Of a DNA stretch of 64,000 nt, positions 27,536 to 36,926 are shown piece by piece. A program made the position numbers and the translations under genes. The stretch's first letter is position 1. The number at the start of each line of letters is the position of its first letter. The stretch comes from a cyanobacterium PCC 7702 (GTDB lineage Bacteria; Cyanobacteriota; Cyanobacteriia; Cyanobacteriales; Nostocaceae). The stretch spans positions 611,547 through 675,546 of the forward strand of contig KB235926.1 in assembly GCA_000332255.1 (NCBI GenBank), given 5' to 3'. Under the pieces are notes generated by a model. The model was not told the DNA's origin and did not search any database. It worked only from the letters and a program-made list of their open reading frames with translations.

Positions 27536-28807
27536 ATGTTAGGAAAGCTACTAGACGGTCGTTACAGAGTTATCCAAGTTCTCAGTGCGGGAGGATTTGG
27601 TGAAACCTATATCGCTGAAGACATTCGCCGACCTGGAAATCCTAGGTGCGTTCTGAAGTTACTTAAACCTGGGAGTTCCGATCCGTATTATTTGCAAACT
27701 GCTAGGCGTTTGTTTAACTCGGAAGCAGAAATACTGGAAAAATTGGGCAATCACGACCAAATTCCGCGTTTGTTAGCTTATTTTGAGGAAAATGAAGAAT
27801 TTTGCTTGGTGCAAGAGCTGATTGTCGGACATCCGCTGAGTGCGGAGATGCGAATTGGTCAGCCTTGGCTAGAGAGCCAAGTTGCGCAGATGTTGTACGA
27901 TGTTTTGGGGATTTTAGAATTTATTCACAGCTACGGTGTTATTCATCGCGATATCAAACCAGACAATTTAATTAGACGTGATGCGGACGGGAAATTAGTT
28001 TTGATTGACTTTGGTGCTGTTAAGCAAATACGTTCCCAGTTAGCAGCTTCTCCCAGTCAGATGGCTGCTACTGTTGCCATTGGTACTCCTGGTTACATGA
28101 GTGCGGAACAGGCTCAAGGCAAGCCGCGTCCAAATAGTGATATTTATGCTTTGGGGATGATAGCGATACAAGCGCTGACAGGAATGTTACCAACTCAACT
28201 ACAGGAAAATCCTTTGACTGGAGAAGTTATTTGGCAACAACAAGCGCGGGTTTCTCCTGAACTAGCAGCAATTGTGCAGAAGATGGTGCGCTATCACTAC
28301 CGCGATCGCTATCAAGAAGCTGCGGAAGTATTGCAAAAGCTGCAGCAGTTATATTATCCGCTACCACCAACCCTACCGTCTGCTTCTTTTAGGAGCTTCC
28401 AATCGACAACACCCCAAGCTGGGAATACTCACTTGCCTGTTTCCCAAGTATCTGAAACTACATTACCAGCTTGGCTAGATAAAACCTTCTCTGTTGCTAA
28501 ATATTTGCCTTTTGTAGGGGCGGTGGGAATACTTTTGTTCAAAGCAGCTACCTGGATAATTTTACTGGGTACTGGTCTTGCAAGTTTAGGAGCTGGTTTA
28601 TTTTTTCTTCGTTCTTCCTATCCTAGATTAACAAAAGATTATGATACGGTTTTTGCGGTAGTATTTTGTCTTTGCGGCATACTGCTTTTCTTTCAAGAAT
28701 ACGAGCCTTACCGCACTCAAGAAATTCCCGTCAGTCAATTTTTGCTAGCGGGGACAGCTATTTTTGCAATTGCTGAATGCATTCGCTGGCGTGGATTCCA
28801 TAAATAA
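27536..28807 (+). CDS. Ser/Thr protein kinase fused to a Ycf66-like membrane domain
   Basis: Residues 1-275 form a Hanks-type kinase: Gly loop SAGGFGETY, K41 in CVLKLLKP, HRDIKPDN with catalytic D139, DFG D158, and GTPGYMSAEQA. After a Pro/Ser linker (about 276-310), residues 335-423 are hydrophobic and resemble Ycf66: LFFLRSSYPRL, GILLFFQEYE, and AIFAIAECIRWRG. The separate gene 22 bases downstream is itself Ycf66-like, with matching segments. Cyanobacterial kinases are often fused to other domains, but I do not recall this fusion as a described architecture. The target is unknown. Confidence 0.87.
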   Translation: MLGKLLDGRYRVIQVLSAGGFGETYIAEDIRRPGNPRCVLKLLKPGSSDPYYLQTARRLFNSEAEILEKLGNHDQIPRLLAYFEENEEFCLVQELIVGHPLSAEMRIGQPWLESQVAQMLYDVLGILEFIHSYGVIHRDIKPDNLIRRDADGKLVLIDFGAVKQIRSQLAASPSQMAATVAIGTPGYMSAEQAQGKPRPNSDIYALGMIAIQALTGMLPTQLQENPLTGEVIWQQQARVSPELAAIVQKMVRYHYRDRYQEAAEVLQKLQQLYYPLPPTLPSASFRSFQSTTPQAGNTHLPVSQVSETTLPAWLDKTFSVAKYLPFVGAVGILLFKAATWIILLGTGLASLGAGLFFLRSSYPRLTKDYDTVFAVVFCLCGILLFFQEYEPYRTQEIPVSQFLLAGTAIFAIAECIRWRGFHK

Positions 28808-28829
28808 AAAGTTAACTATTAACATTACC

Positions 28830-29096
28830 ATGTTTAACAATCCGCTCAATCTTGTTGGTATTATCTTGATGTTGGCAGCTATTTATTTATGCGCTTTGCC
28901 TGTTGTGCGTCCGCAATTATTTCGGCGTGAAGATATAGCGTTAATCTCAGGTTTTTTGATTTCTGGCTTGATTTTGCTATTTCAAGAGCGATGGTACAAT
29001 AAGGAGTTGGTACAATTTAACTTAATTCTTTTGGCAATAACTGCTATTTTTTATACTATTGAAAGTATCCGTTGGCGAAGTAAAAATATACAGTAA
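28830..29096 (+). CDS. Ycf66-like small membrane protein
   Basis: The 88 residues from ATG 28830 have three hydrophobic segments and the pattern of cyanobacterial Ycf66 proteins: NPLNLVGIILMLAAIYL, VRPQL, GLILLFQERW and a C-terminal AIFYTIESIRWR. A longer frame to 28764 overlaps the kinase and adds non-family sequence. It is 22 bases behind the kinase, so almost certainly co-transcribed. Ycf66 is conserved in cyanobacteria and some plastids; I know of no established role. Confidence 0.75.
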   Translation: MFNNPLNLVGIILMLAAIYLCALPVVRPQLFRREDIALISGFLISGLILLFQERWYNKELVQFNLILLAITAIFYTIESIRWRSKNIQ

Positions 29097-29107
29097 TTTT
29101 GTTAAAC

Positions 29108-29130
29108 AGAGAGGGCAAAAGCCCTTCTCT
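29108..29130. terminator. Hairpin between convergent genes
   Basis: AGAGAGGGC (29108-29116), loop AAAA, and GCCCTTCTCT (29121-29130) form a stem with one bulge, between the Ycf66-like gene and acnB, which converge here. The T tract is weak on both strands. Confidence 0.5.
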
Positions 29131-29146
29131 AAATGCTGTATTTTAC

Positions 29147-31804
29147 CTACTTGATGGCAGTGGAAATACCCGATCTATTTTCTATTTGAGACATTTGAGT
29201 CAACGCACCCAAGTTTCCATCCTCAAAACCGGGAATGCGGTCAAAGTTCAAGTACTGATACAGCTGGCCAGCAAAGGGATGAATTTTTTTGGCGACAATA
29301 TCCATGTATTCTTGGACTGTGGGAATTCTTCCCAGCAAGGCGCAAACTGCTGCTAATTCTGCCGAACCAAGATAAACTCTTGCATCTTTACCCATGCGGT
29401 TGTTGAAGTTGCGCGTTGATGTTGAGAAGACTGTGGCGCCATCAGCAACTCGCGCTTGGTTGCCCATGCACAAACTGCATCCGGGTATTTCTGTACGTGC
29501 ACCAGCTGCACCAAAAATAGCGTACACGCCTTCTTCTTTTAATTGATGCTCGTCCATGCGAGTTGGGGGACAGATCCACAGGCGGGTTTTGACTGCGCCT
29601 GCACCTTCTAGTACTTTGGCAGTGGCGCGATAGTGGCCGATATTCGTCATGCAAGAACCGATGAATACTTCATCAATTTTATCGTTGGCAACTTCTGATA
29701 ATAATTTCACGTTATCGGGGTCATTGGGTGCGGCAACGATTGGTTCTTTGATTTGATTCAAATCGATTTCAATGATTTCGGCGTATTCTGCATCTGCGTC
29801 TGCGGTCATCAATACTGGATTTGCTAGCCATTGTTCCATTTTGGCGACGCGACGCATGATAGTGCGGGCGTCTTGATAACCCCTTGCTACCATGTTTTTT
29901 AACAAGGCGATGTTGGAGCGAAGATACTCAGAAACTGTTTCTGTACTCAATTTAATTGTGCAGCCAGCACAGGAACGTTCTGCTGTAGCGTCGGTCAGTT
30001 CAAAAGCTTGCTCGACTTTTAAATTTGGCAAGCCTTCTATTTCCATGATTCGCCCGGCGAAGACATTTTTCTTGTTTTGCTTTTCGACGGTGAGCAAACC
30101 TTTTTGTATGGCTACGTAGGGGATAGCGTTGACGATATCCCGCAGGGTAACACCGGGTTGTAGTTCCCCTTGGAAGCGTACTAAAACTGATTCTGGCATG
30201 TCCAAGGGCATAACACCCAAGGCAGCTGCAAAGGCGACCAGTCCGGAACCAGCAGGGAAGGAAATTCCTAAGGGGAAGCGGGTGTGGGAGTCGCCACCTG
30301 TTCCGACGGTATCTGGTAGCAGCATGCGGTTTAGCCAGGAGTGGATGATACCATCGCCGGGACGCAATACTACGCCGCCGCGAGAGGCGAAAAAGTCGGG
30401 GAGCTCGTGGTGAACTTTGATGTCCACTGGTTTGGGATAAGCTGCGGTGTGGCAGAAACTTTGCATGACCAGATCGGCTGAAAAGCCGAGACAGGCTAGT
30501 TCTTTGAGTTCGTCTCGCGTCATGGGTCCGGTGGTATCTTGGGAACCAACGGTGGTGACGATTGGTTCGCAGTAGGTACCGGGACGCACGCCGGCGACGC
30601 CGCAGGCTTTACCTACGATTTTTTGTCCTAGGGTGTAACCTTTACCCGTATCTGCTGGTTGTTGGGGACGGGTGAAGACTGGGCTGGGTTTTAAGCCTAG
30701 TGCTTGTCGAGTTTTGTCGGTGAGGGTGCGTCCGATGAGTAGGGGGATGCGTCCGCCGGCGCGTACTTCATCAAGGATGGTGTCTGGTTTGAGGTTGAAG
30801 GTGGAAATAACTTCGCCTGCAGAGTTGGTGATTTCTCCTTTGTAGGGGTAGATGGTTATGACCATACCGGTTTCCATCTGGCTGACATCGCATTGGATGG
30901 GGAAAGCGCCGGCGTCTTCTGCAGTGTTGAAGAAAATGGGGGCGATCGTACTGCCTAAGATATATCCTCCCGATCGCTTGTTGGGAACGTGGGGAATGTC
31001 ATTGCCAATGTGCCACAGCAGGGAGTTGATAGCTGATTTGCGGGAGGAACCCGTACCGACTACGTCTCCCACGTAGGCAACTGGGTATCCTTTTTTCTTT
31101 AATTCGGCTATGGTTGAGAGTGCACCTGGCATTCGATATTCCAGCATTGCCAAGGCGTGTAAAGGAATATCGGGGCGGGTGGTGGCGTGGGTGGCGGGAG
31201 ATAAATCGTCGGTGTTGGTTTCGCCTTTGACTTTAAAAACGATGACGTTGATAAATTCTGGTAGCTTGGGGCGAAGGGTAAACCATTCAGCTGCTGCCCA
31301 GGAGTCTATTACTCGTTTGGCGTAGGGATTATTTTTGGATAACTCTAAGATATCGTAGAAGGCATCGTATACGAGCAGGGTGTGGCTGAGGGCGTTGGCG
31401 GCGTGGGCTGCTATTGGTTCTTTACCTTGTCCTCCCATGACTAAGGGTGTTTCGGAAGAATCCGATACGGGTGTGGTGGGAGTTTGCAGTAATTCTATCA
31501 AGGATTGAACGTTGTAACCGCCTACCATTGTGCCTAGCAATTCGACTGCTTCTATGGGTGATATTAGGGGACTAGTAATTTCTTTTTTGGCTATGGCGGT
31601 GAGAAATCCAGCTTTGACGTAAGCTGCTGGATCGACTCCGGGCGGTACGCGATCGCGCAATAAATGCAATAATGTTTCTTCTTCACCCACTGGTGGATTT
31701 TTCAGTAGCTGGCATAGTTCGGATGTTTGTTTGGCATCTAACGGTAGTGGGGGAATTCCTAAGGCTGCGCGTTCGGCTACGTGTTGGCGATATGATTCCA
31801 GCAT
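29147..31804 (-). CDS. acnB: Aconitate hydratase B
   Basis: The 885 residues correspond to the AcnB type (bifunctional aconitase / 2-methylisocitrate dehydratase), which interconverts citrate and isocitrate in the TCA cycle. It has the N-terminal HEAT-like domain (about 1-160), the swivelling domain 4, which precedes the catalytic domains as in all AcnB, and cluster ligands in [13 protein letters not shown] and the [11 protein letters not shown] pair near the C-terminus. [10 protein letters not shown] and [11 protein letters not shown] are intact. It is transcribed divergently from the ferredoxin gene. Confidence 0.96.
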   Translation of the reverse strand: MLESYRQHVAERAALGIPPLPLDAKQTSELCQLLKNPPVGEEETLLHLLRDRVPPGVDPAAYVKAGFLTAIAKKEITSPLISPIEAVELLGTMVGGYNVQSLIELLQTPTTPVSDSSETPLVMGGQGKEPIAAHAANALSHTLLVYDAFYDILELSKNNPYAKRVIDSWAAAEWFTLRPKLPEFINVIVFKVKGETNTDDLSPATHATTRPDIPLHALAMLEYRMPGALSTIAELKKKGYPVAYVGDVVGTGSSRKSAINSLLWHIGNDIPHVPNKRSGGYILGSTIAPIFFNTAEDAGAFPIQCDVSQMETGMVITIYPYKGEITNSAGEVISTFNLKPDTILDEVRAGGRIPLLIGRTLTDKTRQALGLKPSPVFTRPQQPADTGKGYTLGQKIVGKACGVAGVRPGTYCEPIVTTVGSQDTTGPMTRDELKELACLGFSADLVMQSFCHTAAYPKPVDIKVHHELPDFFASRGGVVLRPGDGIIHSWLNRMLLPDTVGTGGDSHTRFPLGISFPAGSGLVAFAAALGVMPLDMPESVLVRFQGELQPGVTLRDIVNAIPYVAIQKGLLTVEKQNKKNVFAGRIMEIEGLPNLKVEQAFELTDATAERSCAGCTIKLSTETVSEYLRSNIALLKNMVARGYQDARTIMRRVAKMEQWLANPVLMTADADAEYAEIIEIDLNQIKEPIVAAPNDPDNVKLLSEVANDKIDEVFIGSCMTNIGHYRATAKVLEGAGAVKTRLWICPPTRMDEHQLKEEGVYAIFGAAGARTEIPGCSLCMGNQARVADGATVFSTSTRNFNNRMGKDARVYLGSAELAAVCALLGRIPTVQEYMDIVAKKIHPFAGQLYQYLNFDRIPGFEDGNLGALTQMSQIENRSGISTAIK

Positions 31805-32069
31805 TTTACTTTTCCTCTGCTTCGGTAAAATTTTTTCTAGTGATTATTACTTTTCTTTGTTTTGCTTGCTTGACCTGATAAAATTTTTCAGGTGTGCCGG
31901 ACAGGGAAAATTTATTTAGTTTGAGTTTGTCTTGTGACAAAGATTTATAATTATCCCTGTATAGCTGCTATTACATGTATTTTCTGTGCAAAAATTTTCT
32001 CAGCTAGCTGATGGAAACGGTCACCTACTTTTTAATATAAAGTACTCAATTTGTCAGTAATTTTGTATT

Positions 32070-32390
32070 ATGCCGAAAACTTACACTGTTGAACTTCACC
32101 ATCAAGGTAAAATTCATACTTTACAAGTTCCGGAAGATGAAACTATATTATCAGTTGCGGATGCAGCCGGTTTGGGCTTGCCGAGTTCTTGTCATGCTGG
32201 TGTTTGCACAACTTGTGCCGGTCAAATTTTAGCAGGAAGTGTAGATCAAAGTGATGGTATGGGCGTTAGTCCCGAGTTACAAAAAAAAGGCTATGTCTTG
32301 CTTTGTGTAGCTTATCCGCGTTCGGATTTAAAAATAGTCACAGAAAAAGAAGAAGTTGTTTATCAGCTACAATTTGGCAAAGACCAATAA
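32070..32390 (+). CDS. [2Fe-2S] plant-type ferredoxin
   Basis: A 106-residue ferredoxin with cluster ligands C41, C46, C49 and C79 (C-x4-C-x2-C, then LLCVAYP). Compared with the major photosynthetic PetF it has less acidic surroundings and a C-terminal extension (about 95-106). This puts it in the set of accessory cyanobacterial ferredoxins, possibly FdC1-like. Electron donor and partner are not deducible. The 265-base gap to acnB contains both promoters. Confidence 0.9.
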   Translation: MPKTYTVELHHQGKIHTLQVPEDETILSVADAAGLGLPSSCHAGVCTTCAGQILAGSVDQSDGMGVSPELQKKGYVLLCVAYPRSDLKIVTEKEEVVYQLQFGKDQ

Positions 32391-32472
32391 TAATTTTTTC
32401 AGTTTTTTAGTTTTTTGACTGCTAAGTGTCAACTATTAAGTTATTTTAGAATTTTGGGGAGCAATTTTGATT

Positions 32473-32646
32473 GTGACTACTCATTTTATTACGGCAGAAA
32501 TTAATTTACAAGAAACTCCTGACCAGCTGCACAAGGCAATAGAAGCAGAATTGAAAAAACAGGGAGAACCGCTTCGTTGGGCTATTACCAGTGTGGATGC
32601 CGAACGACAAAAAGTAACTGTCGAAGCTGTGGTTACTAGAAATTAA
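32473..32646 (+). CDS. 57-residue conserved protein preceding DUF3326
   Basis: A short gene with start GTG 32473 (or TTG 32467) and stop TAA 32644-32646. GGGGAG at 32456-32461 is a ribosome site, 11 bases before GTG and 5 before TTG, leaving the start open. The product reads VTTHFITAEINLQETP, AIEAELKKQGEPLRWAI, VEAVVTRN: a soluble protein with a helix and strands, typical of a real gene. I recall such a small protein next to DUF3326 in other cyanobacteria. The next gene starts 31 bases on. Confidence 0.75.
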   Translation: MTTHFITAEINLQETPDQLHKAIEAELKKQGEPLRWAITSVDAERQKVTVEAVVTRN

Positions 32647-32677
32647 TCTCGCTGGTAGTGCAGGAGCCGAGCAAGTT

Positions 32678-33754
32678 GTGAATTTGCGTCCGTATACTGC
32701 TATTTTGATCGTACCTACCGGCATTGGGGCGGCAATTGGTGGTTATGCAGGCGATGCATTACCTGTTGCCAGAGCGATCGCTCAGGTTTGCGATCGTTTA
32801 ATTACCCATCCCAACGTTCTCAATGGTGCAAGCTTGTATTGGAATTTGCCCAATACTTTGTATGTAGAAGGTTATGGATTGGACAAATTTGCTGCTGGAG
32901 CGTGGGGATTGCGTCCCGTACACCAAAATCGTGTGGGTTTGATTTTAGACCGGGGAATCGAGCCGGAATTGCGGTGGCGACAGTTGCAGGCAGCAGATGC
33001 CGCTCGAGCCACCCTGGGATTGTCTCTGACCGAATACGTTATAACAGATACTCCTTTGAACGTAGAATTACGTACAAGCGTCTCTGGTAGCAGCTGGGGA
33101 ACCATCGGTAACCCAGATAGCTTGCTGCGAGCAGCACAAGTGCTCGTGACAAAAGCAAAAGCAGAAGCGATCGCCGTCGTGGCGCGTTTTCCCGATGAGA
33201 TCGATGCACAGGCAGAACAAAACTATCGCTGCGGTAAGGGAGTCGACCCAATTGCAGGAGCAGAAGCTGTGATCAGCCATTTGGTAGTGCGTGAATTTCA
33301 CCTTCCTTGCGCCCACGCTCCCGCCTTCAAGGCGACGTTAGCTGAAGATGGAAATTTATCTCCTCGCTGTGCAGCAGAGGAATTGGGCTATACTTTTTTA
33401 CCCAGTGTGCTGGTAGGTTTGAGTCGTGCACCGCAATTTGTTGTAGGACAAGCTCGCCAAGTATCTTCAGAGCAAGACATTTGGGTAGATGAAGTTGATG
33501 TGGCGATCGTACCGGCAAATGCTTGCGGCAGCAGTGCTTTATTAAGTTTAAGTCAAAAGCAGGGATGTTGTGCGATCGTTGCCGTTAAAGAAAACTATAC
33601 TCGCATACAAGTTCCTGCTTGCTCGTTAGGTATAAAATCAATACAGGTAAACTCGTATTTAGAGGCAGTGGGTGTATTGGTTGCTCGCAAAGCAGGCATA
33701 GATCCTCTTGCTGTTACCCCTGAGATATCCTCTTTAAAGTGTTTGAATAATTAG
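32678..33754 (+). CDS. DUF3326 domain-containing protein
   Basis: The 358 residues start at GTG 32678 (NLRPYTAILIVPTGIGA). The family is largely found in cyanobacteria and plants and has Gly-rich motifs such as PTGIGAAIGGYAGDA near the N-terminus and VDVAIVPANACGSSA near the C-terminus. That layout resembles a Rossmann-like or periplasmic fold, though no function is assigned. The conserved THPNVLNGASLYW and CAHAPAF segments are intact. It is flanked by the 57-residue gene and, 10 bases later, a CPBP protease; the three look co-transcribed. Confidence 0.85.
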   Translation: MNLRPYTAILIVPTGIGAAIGGYAGDALPVARAIAQVCDRLITHPNVLNGASLYWNLPNTLYVEGYGLDKFAAGAWGLRPVHQNRVGLILDRGIEPELRWRQLQAADAARATLGLSLTEYVITDTPLNVELRTSVSGSSWGTIGNPDSLLRAAQVLVTKAKAEAIAVVARFPDEIDAQAEQNYRCGKGVDPIAGAEAVISHLVVREFHLPCAHAPAFKATLAEDGNLSPRCAAEELGYTFLPSVLVGLSRAPQFVVGQARQVSSEQDIWVDEVDVAIVPANACGSSALLSLSQKQGCCAIVAVKENYTRIQVPACSLGIKSIQVNSYLEAVGVLVARKAGIDPLAVTPEISSLKCLNN

Positions 33755-33764
33755 CGTTACTCCC

Positions 33765-34343
33765 GTGACTCAACAGCAAAAACAAGAACCAAAAATTCCG
33801 TACATGACGCGCACCCAAGTTCTGGTGGCGATGGGAGTGACTGCTATGATTTTGTGGCTCATTGCCAAAGTGTGGTTGTATTTTGGCAATTTTTACCTTA
33901 TGTCTTGGCAATGGGAGATGAAAGCTTTACTGTTGGGAATTGGTTTAGGTTTGACCATCACAGGTTTGAGTGGTTTAGCCTATCAATACTGCCCTCCCTA
34001 TCGCCAAAGTGCTAATTTTTACTTGGAACTCATACTCAAACCCTTGACTCTACCAGACTTGATTTGGCTGGGATTGTTACCAGGGTTGAGTGAAGAATTG
34101 TTATTTCGAGGTGTAATGCTACCGGCTTTTGGATTGGATCATTTAGCTGTTTTTTTCTCCAGTCTCTGTTTTGGGGTTTTGCACTTGAGTGGCGTGCAGC
34201 AGTGGCCTTACGTAGTTTGGGCGACGATCGTAGGATTTATATTGGGATACAGCGCTGTTTGGAGCAATAATTTGTTAGTACCGATTGTTGCTCACGTACT
34301 GACAAACATTCTTTCTAGCTATTTGTGGAAGGTAAGCCATTAA
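33765..34343 (+). CDS. CPBP family intramembrane metalloprotease
   Basis: The 192 residues, from GTG 33765, contain about five to six membrane segments and the CPBP/Abi motifs: LSEELLFRG with the E-E-x-x-x-R pattern, FGVLHLSG, and a third His in IVAHVLTN. These residues bind zinc in prenyl-protease-like enzymes (Rce1 family). Members cut CAAX proteins or protect against bacteriocins; in cyanobacteria their roles are unclear. Its C-terminus overlaps the convergent purN by 29 bases. Confidence 0.87.
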   Translation: MTQQQKQEPKIPYMTRTQVLVAMGVTAMILWLIAKVWLYFGNFYLMSWQWEMKALLLGIGLGLTITGLSGLAYQYCPPYRQSANFYLELILKPLTLPDLIWLGLLPGLSEELLFRGVMLPAFGLDHLAVFFSSLCFGVLHLSGVQQWPYVVWATIVGFILGYSAVWSNNLLVPIVAHVLTNILSSYLWKVSH

Positions 34344-35016
34344 GACGTGCTGTCAAGGCGATCGCCTGCGGTAAGATGCGATGTTCCTGTAGTTGAATTC
34401 TGGAGTGGAGCTTTTGTGGTGTATCGTCAGGCATGACGGGAACTGCTGCTTGAATCAAAATGGGACCGCTGTCCATTTCTAGGGATACCAAATGCGCGGT
34501 ACAGCCAGTTATTTTCACGCCAGCGGTTAAAGCTTGTTCTACGGCGTGCATTCCTTTAAAACTCGGTAGCAAACTGGGATGAATGTTGATAATTTTATTG
34601 GGAAACGCATCAATTAATACTTGCGTGACAATTCGCATCCAACCGGCCATAACTACCAAATCTACATCGTATTGATGCAGGGTCTGCACAATTTGCCGGT
34701 CTAAATCTTCACGATTGCTGTAGTGGCGATGATTGAGAAGTACAGAGGGAATACGGTGATTTGCGGCGCGAACGGCGGCATAGGCTTGTGGTTGATTGTA
34801 AATTAAAACTTGAATTTGGGCGTGAAGTTGCCGGGATGCGATCGCTTGTGCGATCGCTTCAAAATTGCTACCATTTCCAGAAGCCAAGATTCCTAATTTT
34901 ACGGGTGCACCTTGGGAAAATTGCTCCTTGGCAATAGGAGGAGAAATTAGATAAGCAGTGGAAATATCGAGCATGGAACAGGTATTCATATCTTGAGATA
35001 GTTGGTGGTAAGACAT
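34315..35016 (-). CDS. purN: Phosphoribosylglycinamide formyltransferase
   Basis: Transfers a formyl group from 10-formyl-tetrahydrofolate to GAR in purine synthesis. The 233 residues have an N-terminal extension of about 38 residues, then KLGILASGNGSNFEA (phosphate-binding), LVVMAGWMRIV, the catalytic INIHPSLLPSFKG (N, H) and TAHLVSLEMDSGPIL (the essential D). Its end overlaps the CPBP gene by 29 bases. The start may be later, since the first 38 residues have no homologous counterpart visible. Confidence 0.93.
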   Translation of the reverse strand: MSYHQLSQDMNTCSMLDISTAYLISPPIAKEQFSQGAPVKLGILASGNGSNFEAIAQAIASRQLHAQIQVLIYNQPQAYAAVRAANHRIPSVLLNHRHYSNREDLDRQIVQTLHQYDVDLVVMAGWMRIVTQVLIDAFPNKIINIHPSLLPSFKGMHAVEQALTAGVKITGCTAHLVSLEMDSGPILIQAAVPVMPDDTPQKLHSRIQLQEHRILPQAIALTARLNGLPSTNS

Positions 35017-35183
35017 GGCAATTCTAAATCATTCGCCCTAGCAAATTTATAAATTCGAATCGTGTCACTGCTCGTTTTGATATCAAGCTTATCTATTTTC
35101 TCAAAATGTAATTTCGATTGCTATATTGAGAAAAATTAGCATTTTCCCAAAACGGCAATATTCAGTATCGTTGCACTTAATTT

Positions 35184-36071
35184 ATGAAAACTTCTTACTT
35201 TTTCAGCAATCGATTTCTCGACAGCGATACGGTGGCAGCTTGGTTATTTTTGGCACCAGCAATGATATTTTTGGGTATTTTTGTGCTTTGGCCGATAGCC
35301 TATTTGTTTTACCTTAGCTTTACAACTGATATTTTTACCTCCAGAGGTATACACTGGGTAGGTTTAAAAAACTACTGGCGCTTGCTTTTCACTTCCGATT
35401 TTTGGCAAGTTATTTTTAATACAATTTACTTTACCGTGGCTACGGTTATTCCCAGTTTGGTTATTCCCCTGGGATTAGCTGTATTGTTAAATCGGGCTTT
35501 GATATTGACCCAACTGTTGCGAAGTGCCTATTTTTTACCTTCAATTATTTCAATGGTGGCTGCTGGTTTGGGATTTCGCTGGCTGTTTCAAAACAACGGT
35601 CCCATCAACCAGCTGTTGGATGCTATTGGAATAGAGCCAATTCCTTGGTTAAGCAGCACTGTTTGGGCCATGCCTGTTTTAATTATCTTGAGTATTTGGA
35701 AACAATTAGGCTTTAACATGGTGGTGTTTTTGGCAGGATTGCAAACTATTCCTGCTAGTCGCTACGAAGCTGCCGAACTTGATGGTGCAAATGCTTGGCA
35801 AAAATTTTGGTATATCACCTTACCTGGATTGCAATCTACCATTATTTTTGCTTTTGTCACCACTATGATTTTTACTTTGCGTAGTTTTGAGCAAGTGTAT
35901 GTAATTACTGGTGGTGGTCCTTTAAATTCTACAAATTTGTTAGTCTACTACATTTACCAAGAGGCTTTCGGTCAGTTTGATTTTGGCTACGCCGCCGCAG
36001 CAGCAACAGTTTTGCTCGCCGTGACACTGGTATTGGTTTATTTGCAATTACAAACTTGGAGAACAGAGTAA
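35184..36071 (+). CDS. Sugar-type ABC transporter permease, orphan
   Basis: The 295 residues have six membrane helices and the EAA loop AAELDGANAWQKFWYITLPGL (about 190-210) that contacts an ATPase. It fits the MalF/UgpA side of sugar ABC permeases (FLAPAMIFLGIFVLWPIAYLFYLSF). The usual second permease, binding protein and ATPase genes are absent nearby. It may work with components encoded elsewhere, as is common in cyanobacteria. A DUF981 gene follows after 27 bases. Confidence 0.88.
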   Translation: MKTSYFFSNRFLDSDTVAAWLFLAPAMIFLGIFVLWPIAYLFYLSFTTDIFTSRGIHWVGLKNYWRLLFTSDFWQVIFNTIYFTVATVIPSLVIPLGLAVLLNRALILTQLLRSAYFLPSIISMVAAGLGFRWLFQNNGPINQLLDAIGIEPIPWLSSTVWAMPVLIILSIWKQLGFNMVVFLAGLQTIPASRYEAAELDGANAWQKFWYITLPGLQSTIIFAFVTTMIFTLRSFEQVYVITGGGPLNSTNLLVYYIYQEAFGQFDFGYAAAAATVLLAVTLVLVYLQLQTWRTE

Positions 36072-36098
36072 ATAATTCCGCACCAATATAGCAGGGCA

Positions 36099-36677
36099 AT
36101 GTTTATTAACTACATTACTTTGATGTTAATTAATTTAGTAGCTGGTTTATTTCTGCTTGCTGGCTACGTATATTACGGTATAGATCGTGCGAATCAAAAA
36201 CTTTGGATTCCTGGATTTGGGATAACGGGGGCGATCGCCCTTGTTACAGGTTTACACGTGATTTTTACCTGGCCTTTAACTGGTAGTTTCAATATTGCCT
36301 ACGGTGAAACAACTGTTTTATTTGGTGTTTTGTTCCTGGGTGCTTCTTTTGCGTTAGCTTTTGGTTGGGACTTGCTAACAGTGGCTGTTTATGGTTTTTT
36401 TGCAGGACTTGTGGCGATCGTCATTGGCGTACGCATATTGAATTTAGGATTGACGCGACAGCCCTTGCAGACAGGAATTGGGTTTATTTTAACTGGGTTG
36501 GCTGGAGTTTTGGCCACACCGACACTTTTTTTGAAAACAAATCGTGTTTGGCGCTTGTTGGGCGCGATCGTTTTGATTGCTGCGGCTTTTATTTTTGCCT
36601 TTACCGGATACATGGCGTACTGGAGTCACTTGGGCAATTATTCTAATTGGAAGCCTTTACCGATGCGCACGCCTTAG
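36099..36677 (+). CDS. DUF981 family membrane protein
   Basis: The 192 residues contain about six hydrophobic segments with small Gly-rich turns, including WIPGFGITGAIALVTGLHVIFTWPL and YGETTVLFGVLFLGASFALA. The segments and lengths match DUF981 integral membrane proteins, found in bacteria and archaea with no assigned function. It is placed right behind the sugar permease and is probably in the same transcript; a role in transport is inference. Confidence 0.8.
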   Translation: MFINYITLMLINLVAGLFLLAGYVYYGIDRANQKLWIPGFGITGAIALVTGLHVIFTWPLTGSFNIAYGETTVLFGVLFLGASFALAFGWDLLTVAVYGFFAGLVAIVIGVRILNLGLTRQPLQTGIGFILTGLAGVLATPTLFLKTNRVWRLLGAIVLIAAAFIFAFTGYMAYWSHLGNYSNWKPLPMRTP

Positions 36678-36926
36678 GTCTGGATTTGCAGATAGAAAAA
36701 TAAAGTTTCTGCGTTATCAATTTTTCCTGATGTTTATCAAGACCTTTTGACAGAAAAAGCTGCTTTCTTAACGAATTTTCAAGGCATTCACGATTTATTA
36801 CAAATTGTTTCTGCAATTTTCTCTTCTAGCTGCCCAATTGTTTAGTTGCGGGAGTGTAATCTCGAAATACAGAGACGATCGGAGTAAAAGTTAAAAAAAT
36901 TTACAATTTTAGATATAGAGGTAAGT

